Under the pieces are notes generated by a model that saw nothing but the letters and a program-made list of their open reading frames with translations, ran no database searches and was not told where the DNA came from. DNA of 53,797 nt, taken from positions 91,408 through 145,204 of the forward strand of contig BJOX01000182.1 in assembly GCA_009731375.1 (NCBI GenBank), written 5' to 3'. This document shows positions 34,100-47,934 of this stretch, piece by piece. The DNA is from Paulinella micropora (taxonomy: Eukaryota; Cercozoa; Imbricatea; Euglyphida). The translations under genes were made by a program, and so were the position numbers. Each line of letters starts with the position of its first letter. The first letter of the stretch is position 1.

Positions 34100-35335
34100 A
34101 TGTCCCACCAAAGAAATTTAATCACACAAAATCCAGACGGAGATTTTGTAAATGTCAAAGTCGGATATGATGGACACGTTGAAACTAATCATATGAAAAC
34201 CGCTTTCGGTGAAACAACTACTGCACAATTAACACCAGTTTTACAAGAAATCTTTCCATATACCATCAATACAAGGGTATGGACTAAAACAGAAACAAAA
34301 TCATCTGTGTCATTTTTGGATAATATGGCTGAATTGAAAACAACTGCCGATAATGCATCAGTTGCTACTCTGGTAAGCAAAAAAAGAATAAAATACAGAA
34401 CTGGAATGGGAATCATGTGTCGCTTCACCGCTTTATGGACGACGGACGAAACCAAGGGCTATCAGTCATTTATCGGAATAGGAGAATCTAATATTAACAA
34501 CGGATTCTATTTCTTTAGAGATAATAATATTGGAATGCTCATTCTTCATTCTATAGCAGGAGTTGATACATTTATTAGACAAAAGAACTGGGACGACCCA
34601 TGCGACGGGACAGGCGATATGCCACTAATGGATTGGAGTAAGGGAAACGTATTTCAAATTCAATTTCAATATTTAGGCTTTGGTGCTATTAAGTTTTCTA
34701 TTGAAAATCCGAATACAGGCGAATTTCAATTAATACACACTATTGAATATGCAAATGCGCATACTGGGGTTAGTCTGCAAAATACGACTTTACCATTCTG
34801 TGCAGGTATATTTAATGCTAATGGTGCTGGAATACAAATTTTGAAAACAGCCAGTTGTAGTTTGTTCGTTGAAGGCACCAACACTATTAATACAAGTATT
34901 ACAAATACGGCGGAAGGAGACGAAAAAACAAGCACTACAGAAAGCCCCATTTTAAGTATCAGGAATAAAGCACTATTCAATAATAGCCTAACCAATTATT
35001 CAAATGTCTTTCCTTCATTAATAAGTATTACAAATGAAGATACTAAGTCAAATGTCGTCAGAATGGTATTGAATGGGACGCTAACAGGGGCTGTTTTTGC
35101 TGATGTTGATGCCACAACTTCAATCGTAGATACAGACACAAAAGCGACCGCAGTCGCAAACGGAATGACAATTTTTAAACTATATGTAAATAGTGCTTCA
35201 ACTCAACAAATCAATCTTAGAAGTGATGATATATACCTATCGCCGAGTGATGTATTAACTTTTACGCAGAAGTCTGTCTCTGCTGGTGGAGGAGGAAATA
35301 TCAATATTATCGCTAACTTCGTAGAAGACCATTGA
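34100..35335 (+). CDS. Putative virion structural protein (unknown beta-rich, Polinton)
   Basis: A 411-residue protein located after the major capsid gene at the end of the rightward cluster. The head (NPDGDFVNVKVGYDGHVE) leads to a central beta-rich domain (GMGIMCRFTALWTTDETKG, QSFIGIGESNINNGFYFF, IQFQYLGFGAIKFSIENP) like a concanavalin/jelly-roll carbohydrate-binding fold. The C-terminal part is Thr/Ser/Asn-rich and ends VLTFTQKSVSAGGGGNINI. Similar proteins may exist in other Polinton-like and giant viruses, but I cannot name the family. Probable role: an outer capsid or second fiber component. Confidence 0.6.
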   Translation: MSHQRNLITQNPDGDFVNVKVGYDGHVETNHMKTAFGETTTAQLTPVLQEIFPYTINTRVWTKTETKSSVSFLDNMAELKTTADNASVATLVSKKRIKYRTGMGIMCRFTALWTTDETKGYQSFIGIGESNINNGFYFFRDNNIGMLILHSIAGVDTFIRQKNWDDPCDGTGDMPLMDWSKGNVFQIQFQYLGFGAIKFSIENPNTGEFQLIHTIEYANAHTGVSLQNTTLPFCAGIFNANGAGIQILKTASCSLFVEGTNTINTSITNTAEGDEKTSTTESPILSIRNKALFNNSLTNYSNVFPSLISITNEDTKSNVVRMVLNGTLTGAVFADVDATTSIVDTDTKATAVANGMTIFKLYVNSASTQQINLRSDDIYLSPSDVLTFTQKSVSAGGGGNINIIANFVEDH

Positions 35336-35356
35336 AGCAAAAAAAGATTGATTTGA

Positions 35357-35701
35357 TTACTTTACTTTATTCTTTTGGTATTGTTTTTTTACATTACCTT
35401 TCACAACAGGAGTGGACTTGTTTGTACATCCTTCTTCTGTATATTCTGTAGCATTCGCTGTAGAATGTATTGTTGGTTCTTCGTCCATTATTTTTTGTAG
35501 TGTCGCAAATATTGATTTATCTTGCAAATCAACATTGGATGGGATCACTACTTTCACATTGTCATCACGTGGTTTATATTGTTCATAAAAAGAAACAATG
35601 TCAGGCTTAGTCCATTTAATTGAAGGTTTCTTAATTTCGCTGTCAAGGCTCCATTTTTCAATTTCACTCAAGTAGTCCTGTGTGGTGCTTAGGTCGGTCA
35701 T
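35357..35701 (-). CDS. Small acidic/basic protein (unknown, Polinton)
   Basis: A 114-residue leftward frame starting MTDLSTTQDYLSEIEKW. It contains KPSIKWTKPDIVSFYEQY and ends in a Lys-rich tail. It is convergent with the 34100 gene (21 bases apart) and follows the ExoX-C-like gene. No family recognised. Codon use and the AT-rich TATA-like leader are like those of its neighbours. Confidence 0.55.
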   Translation of the reverse strand: MTDLSTTQDYLSEIEKWSLDSEIKKPSIKWTKPDIVSFYEQYKPRDDNVKVVIPSNVDLQDKSIFATLQKIMDEEPTIHSTANATEYTEEGCTNKSTPVVKGNVKKQYQKNKVK

Positions 35702-35720
35702 TGATATATATTATATTATA

Positions 35721-35733
35721 TTAATTTTATTAA
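35721..35733 (-). terminator. Hairpin over stop codon (minus strand)
   Basis: ttaat / attaa with a 3-base loop. The stop of the leftward gene (35730-35732) is inside one arm. The AT-only stem could be chance. Confidence 0.35.
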
Positions 35734-36017
35734 ATGTATTTTTTTACTTCACTTTTAATGTCAGTAAATTTCTCAAACCACGGCTGTTTCATAACCCATT
35801 CAAGGTATGGTTTGTCAATTGTAGCAACATCTTGAATTTTCTTACCTTTATACTTACCGAATGGAAAAATATCCCTTGGCTTGCCTGCCCGTGCATTTTC
35901 AATCATTTGGATTTCGTCAGTAATTATCTTTTTAACATCGGTAAGAGAAAATGTTTCTTTTTTATTTTCAATAGAGAGTTTCTCAAACTTCTCACATAGT
36001 CTGGTGAGGGTGGTCAT
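35730..36017 (-). CDS. Small protein with exodeoxyribonuclease-X-like C-terminal motif
   Basis: A 95-residue protein. The second half, FPFGKYKGKKIQDV followed by YLEWVMKQPWF, matches the short domain found at the C-terminus of ExoX-type exonucleases and as stand-alone small proteins. The nuclease part is absent. The first half is a predicted amphipathic helix region. It is the gene directly downstream of DNA polymerase B on the same strand, 66 bases away, so a role in replication or repair is likely. The leader has a T/A run and a palindrome (gtctatatagac) just before the ATG. Confidence 0.7.
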   Translation of the reverse strand: MTTLTRLCEKFEKLSIENKKETFSLTDVKKIITDEIQMIENARAGKPRDIFPFGKYKGKKIQDVATIDKPYLEWVMKQPWFEKFTDIKSEVKKYI

Positions 36018-36082
36018 TGGTCTATATAGACTGGTAAAAAAAAATTTTGAAAAAAAATTAATTATTTATTTACTTTTGCCTT

Positions 36083-39000
36083 TTAAAATCCGTAAGGTAG
36101 TGTAGAGATATGGTTCTCTTTAATCGGCTGTATTACTCTTTTTGTGTAAGTAAATGAGAATATCTTTTTCAAATGTTCGGAGGTAATCTTTTTGTCTTTT
36201 TTGTTCCTCGTAATTTTGCTGTGGTTGTGTATTGCTACGTTTCCATTCTCAGCCACATTCTTTGCTATGTGCTTTTCTCCTTCTGTATCCAATAATGCTT
36301 CTAATTCCTCATATGCTTTCTTTGATAGTTCTTCGTCCTTTATTCCCAGACCATTACTTATCACACTAAACATATTTACCAAGTTCAGTTTCCTGCAAGT
36401 GTCGTAGTTCATAGAAAAGCCTTTCAGTTTCATTTTTGTTGTGCCGTCGTTTAGTATGTAGCCGTAGGACTTCGGCCCCGAGCCCACAAATGTAGTTATC
36501 TTTCTGCTTACTTTTGTCTTTTTGTCTATTAGTTCGTCTGTCCATTGTCCTAATAAGTCGCCTGTCGGCATTGTTGTCTGTCCTTGTTTTTCATCAACTG
36601 AATATATTATGCTGTCTGTGTCGTGATATAATACCCTGTCTCCCAATCTATCCATCATATCATACAATCTCATTTGTGCGTGTGCTGTTGTGAATAAAGC
36701 CACACATATGTTTGTGTTGTAAGGGTCTGACAATTTTTCGAGGTGTAGATTGTAGGATAGTTCAAGGCATTCTTTATTTATCATATTGATTGAGATTTCG
36801 TTTATGTCTTTGTCATTTAGTATTTTGTATAATTCTGCCTCACTCCTGACGATTGTCGTCTGTGTCTTGTTGCTTTGTTGTCCAAACTTTCCCCACAGAG
36901 AATTCAGACATAGTTTTGCGACTGCCCTCCTTCCTTCATTCTTTTCTATTTTGCTTTTGTCCAACTTAATACCCATCTTTTCCTCATAGTCCTTTATGTA
37001 ATTGTCTTTTTGTTCCTCCGTTTCCACATTTGACGGGTAGCCACTTGCCTCTTGCTTTACTTGTAGAAAGGTTTTTATGTAGTCTTTGAATAGTGTTGTT
37101 GTCTGTTGTTCCCAGTGCCACACCTCATAAACTTTAATGATATTATAACCTTTTTCCATTGCTTTATAAATGAGTGGTGTTGCCCAAGTGCCTGTGAGTG
37201 CCCTATCTGTGTCGTTGTGCTCGCATTTGTCTTGTAGGTTTTCCTTTCCACATTTATTACATAAATAATACATCATCTTTCCTCTATCTTGACAGGGTAG
37301 GACAGGGTGAATTAGTCCCCTAGGCGGTAGCATTTTTACTTTGGCTAATCCAAATGCTGTCTTTTGATTTAACATTTGTAATGCATGTGTGTTTTTGATT
37401 ACCTTATGATGTCCGAGAGGGTAGGGGTCATAAAACATAACAGACGGATAGAGTGAGCATATGTCTATGTACTTGGCGTATTGTTGTTCATTCATTGCCC
37501 TCCAATATAAAGATAGAGCATTTGTCCTTCCCCCAAACATCGCGTGTCGTGGGTTGATTGTCTCTTGCTCCATTAATGTCTCTTCTATGTTCCTTTTGAA
37601 TTCCTGCCTTACTCTTATTCTGTTCCACTTACAACCCCATATTGTTATTAAATTATTCACTTCATCGTGTTGCTTTATTAAAGTTTCCCGTCGTTTTGTT
37701 TCCTTGTATAATTGTCCAAATGTCTTATTAACGGATTGCTCTTTATTCATTTGATTGCCGTCATAACACTCAGGACACCCGTGCCAGTAGCACCCATGAA
37801 ACTCATATGCAGTTTTTGTCTTCGGGTCATATCCGTCTAAGTATGCCTTACCTGCACCTTTTAAATGTATCATTTTTTCTTTTCCATTTAATCCGTGCTG
37901 TATGGTTGTATTGTCTTTCTTCTCTCTGTATGATAGCCACTCCACGCACATACGGCTCGTTTTTGCTTTGTCTGTTCTGTGTGTTGGTATGACTGCTATG
38001 CTATCTGTCGGCATATAGATTGCTTTATATAATGCCATACAGGTAGATGCGATAGTTGTGTATTGGAAGGGGTCTATGCCAAATTCTAGAAAACTCTCTC
38101 TAAATTTCATACACCCCCTTCTCAATATATCCACATCACTATGACAATATGCTTCCATTTCTTTTTTGAAATCAAACACTTTGTCTTTTTGTTCTTCATA
38201 CCATTTCAGAAATTCTTGTCGTTTATAATTTGAAAATGTGTTGTAGCCGTAATAGTCCTTGTCTGGTATTGCCCCTACATAATTTTGATTTGCCTCAGTA
38301 TTGAAGAAGTGAGGGAAAAATCCTTTCTTTAATTCATCTAAACCAAAAGTCTCAGGGAAATCAGACAGGGGCATAGTTAGGAAAGATAGACTATCAATAA
38401 ACCTAATCTTGCCTATAGCCATCATCATAATCTTACCCCCTTGATATATGACAAATGGTGAAACGCCTTTTTCTATTAACCATTTAAGCACTAATTGACA
38501 ATCATAACCCCTCGCATTATGTGCTATGAATGTGAAGTCCTTGTGTTGATTGCCAAATGCCCAATTACAAAACTCTTCTATGCTTTTGTGTATGATGGGT
38601 GTGCTGTCTGTGGAATACTGACTCTCTGAATGGTTAATGATATGTGTGCCTGTCTCTTGTGTTGCCTCAAAATCAAAGAACACATATTTATCAGAGGGTT
38701 TATGTATTTCTTTTTGTTTCATATTACACCTATGCTCAAAGGGTTGTAGGATTTTACAATTTTTACATTTGTCATAACCGCACTTATGTTCGCCTGTGTA
38801 AGTCTTAGAGCAGTTAAGACATTTCTTTTTGTTGTCGCATGTGGTGGCTGTGTGATTGTTGAAGCATTCATCATTCGGAAATTTACGATTACATTTTTCG
38901 CATTGTTTCCATTTTGTTATGTTGTTATACCCCTTACAGCCATCCGTAAGGCATATATTACATTTCGCCACACAAGAATGATTATGCTCATAACATTTCA

Positions 39001-40060
39001 TACACTGCTCACAGAAGTTTCGTTTTGATAGGAAGGCCTTCATACTTGTTATGGTGTCGTAATGATTTTTGGTTTTGAGTATGTATATGCGTTTGTATGG
39101 TTGTTTCTTTTCATCTTTGAATTCAGTTTTATATATTATCTTGTCTGTGTGTTCAACAATTGCTATGTTGTATTTTATATGACTAGCAAACATATCTACC
39201 TCAGAAAGACCACATAAATCTTTTATGACACCGGCATCCTCGTGTAATGTATTTGCAAGTTCGTCCTGTATCCTGCGCCCCCTCCTTATTTGTTCGTATT
39301 TGTTGTGTTTCTCTATCTTGGTTGTTGCCACAACGATAGCCCTTGCCAGACATATGTTGTCGTCATTGTTTATTTGAATCACTCCTTTCTTTTTGTAAAT
39401 GTCCTCCTGTGTTATTGCTTTCAATCTAGCCCCTCCCTCTGGCATCCTCACTCCCATAAAATTGAAATCAATCAACTCCATAGTTGCTCCTTCTTTGTCT
39501 ATCCACACTTCGTCATTTGATTGTAAAATTTTTGTGAGTTTTTCTAATATATCTTCTAAGTTAAAGTCTTTTACTTTTACAAGAGAATTTTTTGATTTAA
39601 CATTCCACGACTCTGGAATAGCAGATATCCTTACTTGTATTTTGTCGTTTGGTTTATATAAAGTCTTAAAATCATCTACGATTGTGCCAATCATTTTTAT
39701 AATATCTTCCAACGAAAACTTTTTAATGTTTTGAGAAAAGTTTTTATTGATTTTTACATTATACAATGACTGCCCCACTGGTAAATTGTGTTTCATGTCT
39801 TGTCGTATTAATTTATATCCATTGAAGTCAATAACGTTTGGTTCTTCTATTTTCCTCTCTTTTATTTCCGTTTGTTTTCTGTCTGGCATTACATACTGCT
39901 CAGGGTTTGGTAGTGACCCTCTTGGTGTTGTTATGTCATAAAACCTCTTGCCGTTTGGTTTTTTTACATGGAGTTTGTTTTGCAGTATTTGGTATTGTAT
40001 GCCCTGTTCTGCGAGTTTGTCAAGGTTCCAAGTTTGTCCCCCGTAGTCTATGCTTGACAT
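36083..40060 (-). CDS. Protein-primed DNA polymerase B (Polinton type)
   Basis: 1325 residues from ATG 40060; numbers here count nine more, from the upstream in-frame codon. An N-terminal region includes NNDDNICLARAIVVA (about 240-254), also seen in other Polinton polymerases, and a Cys/His-rich multi-zinc region (about 359-454). The 3'-5' exonuclease motifs are FFDFEA (about 470), FIAHNARGYD (about 520) and the YCHSDVDILRRG segment (about 647). An inserted nuclease-like module has DGYDPKTKTAYEFHGCYWHG (751-770). Polymerase motifs A (YIDICSLYPSVM, about 873), B (KLCLNSLWGKFG, about 1058) and C (YHDTDSIIYS, about 1154) are intact. It would copy the element from a terminal protein bound at the inverted repeats. 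The reading frame is unbroken. Confidence 0.96.
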   Translation of the reverse strand: MSSIDYGGQTWNLDKLAEQGIQYQILQNKLHVKKPNGKRFYDITTPRGSLPNPEQYVMPDRKQTEIKERKIEEPNVIDFNGYKLIRQDMKHNLPVGQSLYNVKINKNFSQNIKKFSLEDIIKMIGTIVDDFKTLYKPNDKIQVRISAIPESWNVKSKNSLVKVKDFNLEDILEKLTKILQSNDEVWIDKEGATMELIDFNFMGVRMPEGGARLKAITQEDIYKKKGVIQINNDDNICLARAIVVATTKIEKHNKYEQIRRGRRIQDELANTLHEDAGVIKDLCGLSEVDMFASHIKYNIAIVEHTDKIIYKTEFKDEKKQPYKRIYILKTKNHYDTITSMKAFLSKRNFCEQCMKCYEHNHSCVAKCNICLTDGCKGYNNITKWKQCEKCNRKFPNDECFNNHTATTCDNKKKCLNCSKTYTGEHKCGYDKCKNCKILQPFEHRCNMKQKEIHKPSDKYVFFDFEATQETGTHIINHSESQYSTDSTPIIHKSIEEFCNWAFGNQHKDFTFIAHNARGYDCQLVLKWLIEKGVSPFVIYQGGKIMMMAIGKIRFIDSLSFLTMPLSDFPETFGLDELKKGFFPHFFNTEANQNYVGAIPDKDYYGYNTFSNYKRQEFLKWYEEQKDKVFDFKKEMEAYCHSDVDILRRGCMKFRESFLEFGIDPFQYTTIASTCMALYKAIYMPTDSIAVIPTHRTDKAKTSRMCVEWLSYREKKDNTTIQHGLNGKEKMIHLKGAGKAYLDGYDPKTKTAYEFHGCYWHGCPECYDGNQMNKEQSVNKTFGQLYKETKRRETLIKQHDEVNNLITIWGCKWNRIRVRQEFKRNIEETLMEQETINPRHAMFGGRTNALSLYWRAMNEQQYAKYIDICSLYPSVMFYDPYPLGHHKVIKNTHALQMLNQKTAFGLAKVKMLPPRGLIHPVLPCQDRGKMMYYLCNKCGKENLQDKCEHNDTDRALTGTWATPLIYKAMEKGYNIIKVYEVWHWEQQTTTLFKDYIKTFLQVKQEASGYPSNVETEEQKDNYIKDYEEKMGIKLDKSKIEKNEGRRAVAKLCLNSLWGKFGQQSNKTQTTIVRSEAELYKILNDKDINEISINMINKECLELSYNLHLEKLSDPYNTNICVALFTTAHAQMRLYDMMDRLGDRVLYHDTDSIIYSVDEKQGQTTMPTGDLLGQWTDELIDKKTKVSRKITTFVGSGPKSYGYILNDGTTKMKLKGFSMNYDTCRKLNLVNMFSVISNGLGIKDEELSKKAYEELEALLDTEGEKHIAKNVAENGNVAIHNHSKITRNKKDKKITSEHLKKIFSFTYTKRVIQPIKENHISTLPYGF

Positions 40061-40167
40061 GGTTATATTATGGTTTTGATTTTTCAAAAATAAAAATAAA
40101 TATATCTATATAGACATATATATTTTATCTATATACTAATATATATTATATCCTTAACATAAAATTT

Positions 40168-40191
40168 ATATCGTTTTTCATAGTGCGATAT
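40168..40191 (-). terminator. Hairpin around stop codon (minus strand)
   Basis: atatcg / cgatat, 6 bp, with the stop of the leftward gene (40178-40180) in the loop. Confidence 0.4.
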
Positions 40192-40414
40192 TTAGTCGTT
40201 CAACGAGCATCTGGAGTTGTTTCATCCTTGCGATATCAACCTTCTCCTTTTCCCTTTTCTCCTTTGCTTTCTTCAATATGACCTCCTTGTTCTTGTTGTA
40301 GTAGTCCTTAGCACTCTGCTGTGCTTTCTCTTTGTTTTTTATATTATAAATTCTCATCCGTTCTGAGTTCCTTTGCAGTATTTCTTCGTCTGTAAATACT
40401 TTGGTTCTGCCCAT
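40178..40414 (-). CDS. Small basic protein (unknown, Polinton right end)
   Basis: A 78-residue leftward gene starting MGRTKVFTDEEILQRN, with a Lys-rich central helix (KNKEVILKKAKEKREKEK). The start resembles small DNA-binding proteins with a helix-turn-helix-like head, but no family is assigned. It is the gene nearest the right terminal repeat, upstream of the polymerase on the same strand. Candidate roles are terminal protein or regulator, by position only. Confidence 0.6.
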   Translation of the reverse strand: MGRTKVFTDEEILQRNSERMRIYNIKNKEKAQQSAKDYYNKNKEVILKKAKEKREKEKVDIARMKQLQMLVERLNIAL

Positions 40415-40464
40415 CTTATGATATTTATATATATAATATAATTTTTCATTTCTTTAAATAATAT

Positions 40465-40713
40465 TTATTCTTTTATTTACAAACTTTCAATACAGAGCAT
40501 ATTTTTTTGAGAAAAAGATAAGGGGGTTCAGGACACCGAGAAAGAATAAGAAAAGTGGGATAAGTAGACTTAGTATTGATAGTTTGTGAAAATAGCGATT
40601 TTCTAGTTTTGCTAATTTTGGTTGATTAATAGGAGAGCGAAATATGGCGAAATGGGCTAAATTTATGTATATAAATATAAAGATAAGTGTCCTATAGTGG
40701 TACCTATAGTAGT
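40465..40713 (-). repeat. Right terminal inverted repeat of the Polinton
   Basis: Reverse complement of 20188-20440, ending ...ggtacctatagtagt. It differs from the left arm by a few substitutions and small indels, for example in the A/T run near 40500. Confidence 0.95.
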
Positions 40714-40719
40714 TACAAG
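40714..40719. repeat. Target-site duplication TACAAG (right)
   Basis: Identical to 20182-20187. See the left copy. Confidence 0.93.
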
Positions 40720-40990
40720 GCAACAACCTCTTAATATCTCTAAATAATCTTGTAACCCAATTATTACAAGCATGACTAATAGCATTAAAACAACTAATTT
40801 TGAACATTCGGACTAATAAAAATCTTGCATAAACTTTGAGTTTGGTGCCACCGATACCGGTGAAAAAAGACCGCGAAAACAGCGTTTGTTTTTTGACAGC
40901 ACACATTAAGGATGGATGACCCACCATTGCTCCCAAGGGAAGATGCGACAAAGCTGATCTACCTACGCAAGACACTGGTCTTCTTTCCAT
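40714..40990 (-). pseudogene. LINE-like ORF, part upstream of the Polinton insertion
   Basis: A minus-strand frame (FKISCFNAISHACNNWVTRL, then FRDIKRLLPC) reaches the duplicated target site. Removing the element and one TSD copy, it would continue in frame on the far side for about 60 residues before a later frame break. The host ORF is therefore interrupted by the Polinton in the opposite sense to the capsid genes. Identification as a LINE rests on the tail described at 19629-20187. Confidence 0.45.
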
Positions 40991-41067
40991 CGATATACCT
41001 TTCGTTAGTTTTCGTCTTTTCTTCCTTCCGTGCTTCTACCGGTAACGTTAACTGTGTGTGTGCCTAG

Positions 41068-41546
41068 ATCGTCATTATATTTACGCTCGTGGCAAGTGTG
41101 CTGGGTGTGAGCATCTGGCAGGGAGCACGTTCAGGTCTGTTCTTCGTCTACCCTCCCTCATCCTTCTTTCTCTGTATTCCTTTCCCCCTTGTATAAGTAC
41201 TTGTATAGTCTCTGTATTGCCTCCACCTCTCCCTCTTCCTTTCATTTGCTTCATTTCTATTTCCTTCATTGCTTCCTTCCTTTCATCTCATTTCTTCTCT
41301 TCCTTCCTTCCTTCCTTCCTTCCTCCTTCCTTCCTTCCTTCCTTCCTCCTTCCTTCCTTCCTTCCTCCCTTCCTTCGAGTACCTTCGTTCCTTCCTTCGT
41401 TCCTTCCTTCGTTCCTTCCTTCGTTCCTTCCTTCGTTCCTTCCTTCGTTCCTTCCTTCGTTCCTTCCTTCGTTCCTTCCTTCGCTCCTTCCTTCGTCCCT
41501 TCCTTCGTCCCTTCCTTCCTTTCTTCCTTCCTTTCTTTCTTTCTTC

Positions 41547-41584
<38 letters not shown>

Positions 41585-42502
41585 CCCTTCCTCCCTCCCT
41601 CCCTCCCTCCCCTCCCTCCCTCCTTCCCTCCCTCCCTCCCNNNNNNNNNNNNNNNNNNNNNNNNNNNNNNNNNNNNNNNNNNNNNNNNNNNNNNNNNNNN
41701 NNNNNNNNNNNNNNNNNNNNNNNNNNNNNNNNNNNNNNNNNNNNNNNNNNNNNNNNNNNNNNNNNNNNNNNNNNNNNNNNNNNNNNNNNNNNNNNNNNNN
41801 NNNNNNNNNNNNNNNNNNNNNNNNNNNNNNNNNNNNNNNNNNNNNNNNNNNNNNNNNNNNNNNNNNNNNNNNNNNNNNNNNNNNNNNNNNNNNNNNNNNN
41901 NNNNNNNNNNNNNNNNNNNNNNNNNNNNNNNNNNNNNNNNNNNNNNNNNNNNNNNNNNNNNNNNNNNNNNNNNNNNNNNNNNNNNNNNNNNNNNNNNNNN
42001 NNNNNNNNNNNNNNNNNNNNNNNNNNNNNNNNNNNNNNNNNNNNNNNNNNNNNNNNNNNNNNNNNNNNNNNNNNNNNNNNNNNNNNNNNNNNNNNNNNNN
42101 NNNNNNNNNNNNNNNNNNNNNNNNNNNNNNNNNNNNNNNNNNNNNNNNNNNNNNNNNNNNNNNNNNNNNNNNNNNNNNNNNNNNNNNNNNNNNNNNNNNN
42201 NNNNNNNNNNNNNNNNNNNNNNNNNNNNNNNNNNNNNNNNNNNNNNNNNNNNNNNNNNNNNNNNNNNNNNNNNNNNNNNNNNNNNNNNATTCATTCATTC
42301 ATTCATTCATTCATTCATTCATTCATTCATTCATTCATTCCTCCCTCTCTCCCTCCCTTCGCCGGTAGTATTGTGTTCGTTATCATTCTCTGTATACACA
42401 TATTTAGCGGACAAGGGAGGGTCTCCGGCATTCATATCCTTGGCAGTGGGCATATTGGCAGCCGCCGTTGCACTAGGCGCTTTCCTCTATAAGGTTATCT
42501 AA
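41068..42502 (+). CDS. Host gene, last two exons: two-helix membrane protein C-terminus
   Basis: Exon 41068-41134 follows gtgtgtgcctag and ends before gtctgt. It encodes a membrane helix (IVIIFTLVASVLGVSIWQG). Exon 42408-42502 follows acatatttag and encodes a second helix (ISLAVGILAAAVALGAFLY), ending at TAA 42500-42502. The first exon ends with one base of a codon and the second supplies two (G+CG = Ala), so the phase agrees. The intron (41135-42407) is mostly CCTT and CATT repeats plus a 648-N gap. Earlier exons are not identified and could lie across the Polinton insertion. Function unknown. Confidence 0.6.
41281..41640. repeat. (CCTT)n and related pyrimidine repeats
   Basis: An intronic tract of ccttcctt, cgttccttcctt and ctttcttt blocks running into the gap at 41641. 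It resumes as (ATTC)n at 42289-42340. Confidence 0.98.
41641..42288. other. Assembly gap (648 N) inside a microsatellite intron
   Basis: Repeats change from CCTT-type to ATTC-type across the gap. Confidence 1.
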
Positions 42503-43551
42503 ACACGCACATAAATATACATATTTCCATTCATACATGCATACATACATACTAACATACATACATACATACATACATACATTCATACATACATACATAC
42601 ATACATACATACATACATGCATGCATGCATGCATGCATGCATACATAGATACATACATAGATACATACATAGATACATACATAGATACATGCATTCATTC
42701 ATTCATACATACATACATATACATACATACATACACACACATACATACATACATACATACATACATGCATGCATGCATGCATGCATGCGTACGTACGTTC
42801 AATACAATACAATACAATACAATACAAACTACAATACAATACAATACAATTCAATACAATACAATACAATACCATACGACACAAGACAAGACAAGACAAG
42901 ACAAGACAAGACAAACAATACAACAATACAATACAATACAATACATACATACATACATACATACATGCATATACATACATACATACATACATACATACAT
43001 ACAATACATACAATACACACAATACATACAATACATACAATACATACAATACATACATACAATACATACAATACATACATGCATACATACATACATACAT
43101 ACATACATACATGTCTGTACGTATGTGTGTGTACGTACGTACGTACGTACGTATGTAGTATGTATGTAAGTATGCATGTATGTATGTATGTATGTATGTA
43201 TGTATGTATGTATGTATGTATGTATGTATGTGTCTATGTGTGTATGTGTGTATGTGTGTATGTGTGCATACATGCATACATACATTACATACATACATTA
43301 CATACATTACATACATACATACATACATACACACATAATATACATAAATACATACATACATACATACATGTATACATGCATACATACATACATACATACA
43401 TACATACATACATACATACTACATACATACATACATACATACACACATACATACATATATACATACATACATACATACATACATGCAATACATAAATAAA
43501 TAAATACATACATACATACACACATACATACATGCATGTGCATTTTACCAG

Positions 43552-47845
<4,294 letters not shown>

Positions 47846-47865
47846 GTATTATCATGATTGTTATA

Positions 47866-47932
<67 letters not shown>

Positions 47933-47934
<2 letters not shown>

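Larger units (their letters stand above)
20188..40713. mobile_element. Complete Maverick/Polinton-type element (20526 bp)
   Basis: Bounded by terminal inverted repeats of about 250 bp and a perfect 6-bp target-site duplication. It encodes the diagnostic set: RVE-type integrase, protein-primed PolB, FtsK/A32-type packaging ATPase, Ulp1/adenovirus-type protease, minor and major capsid proteins, plus an S74-tipped fiber. It is AT-rich compared with both flanks. The outer ends read ACTACTATAGG inward. Three one-base frame breaks and six short gaps interrupt genes. Otherwise the coding capacity is intact, suggesting a young insertion. Confidence 0.95.
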
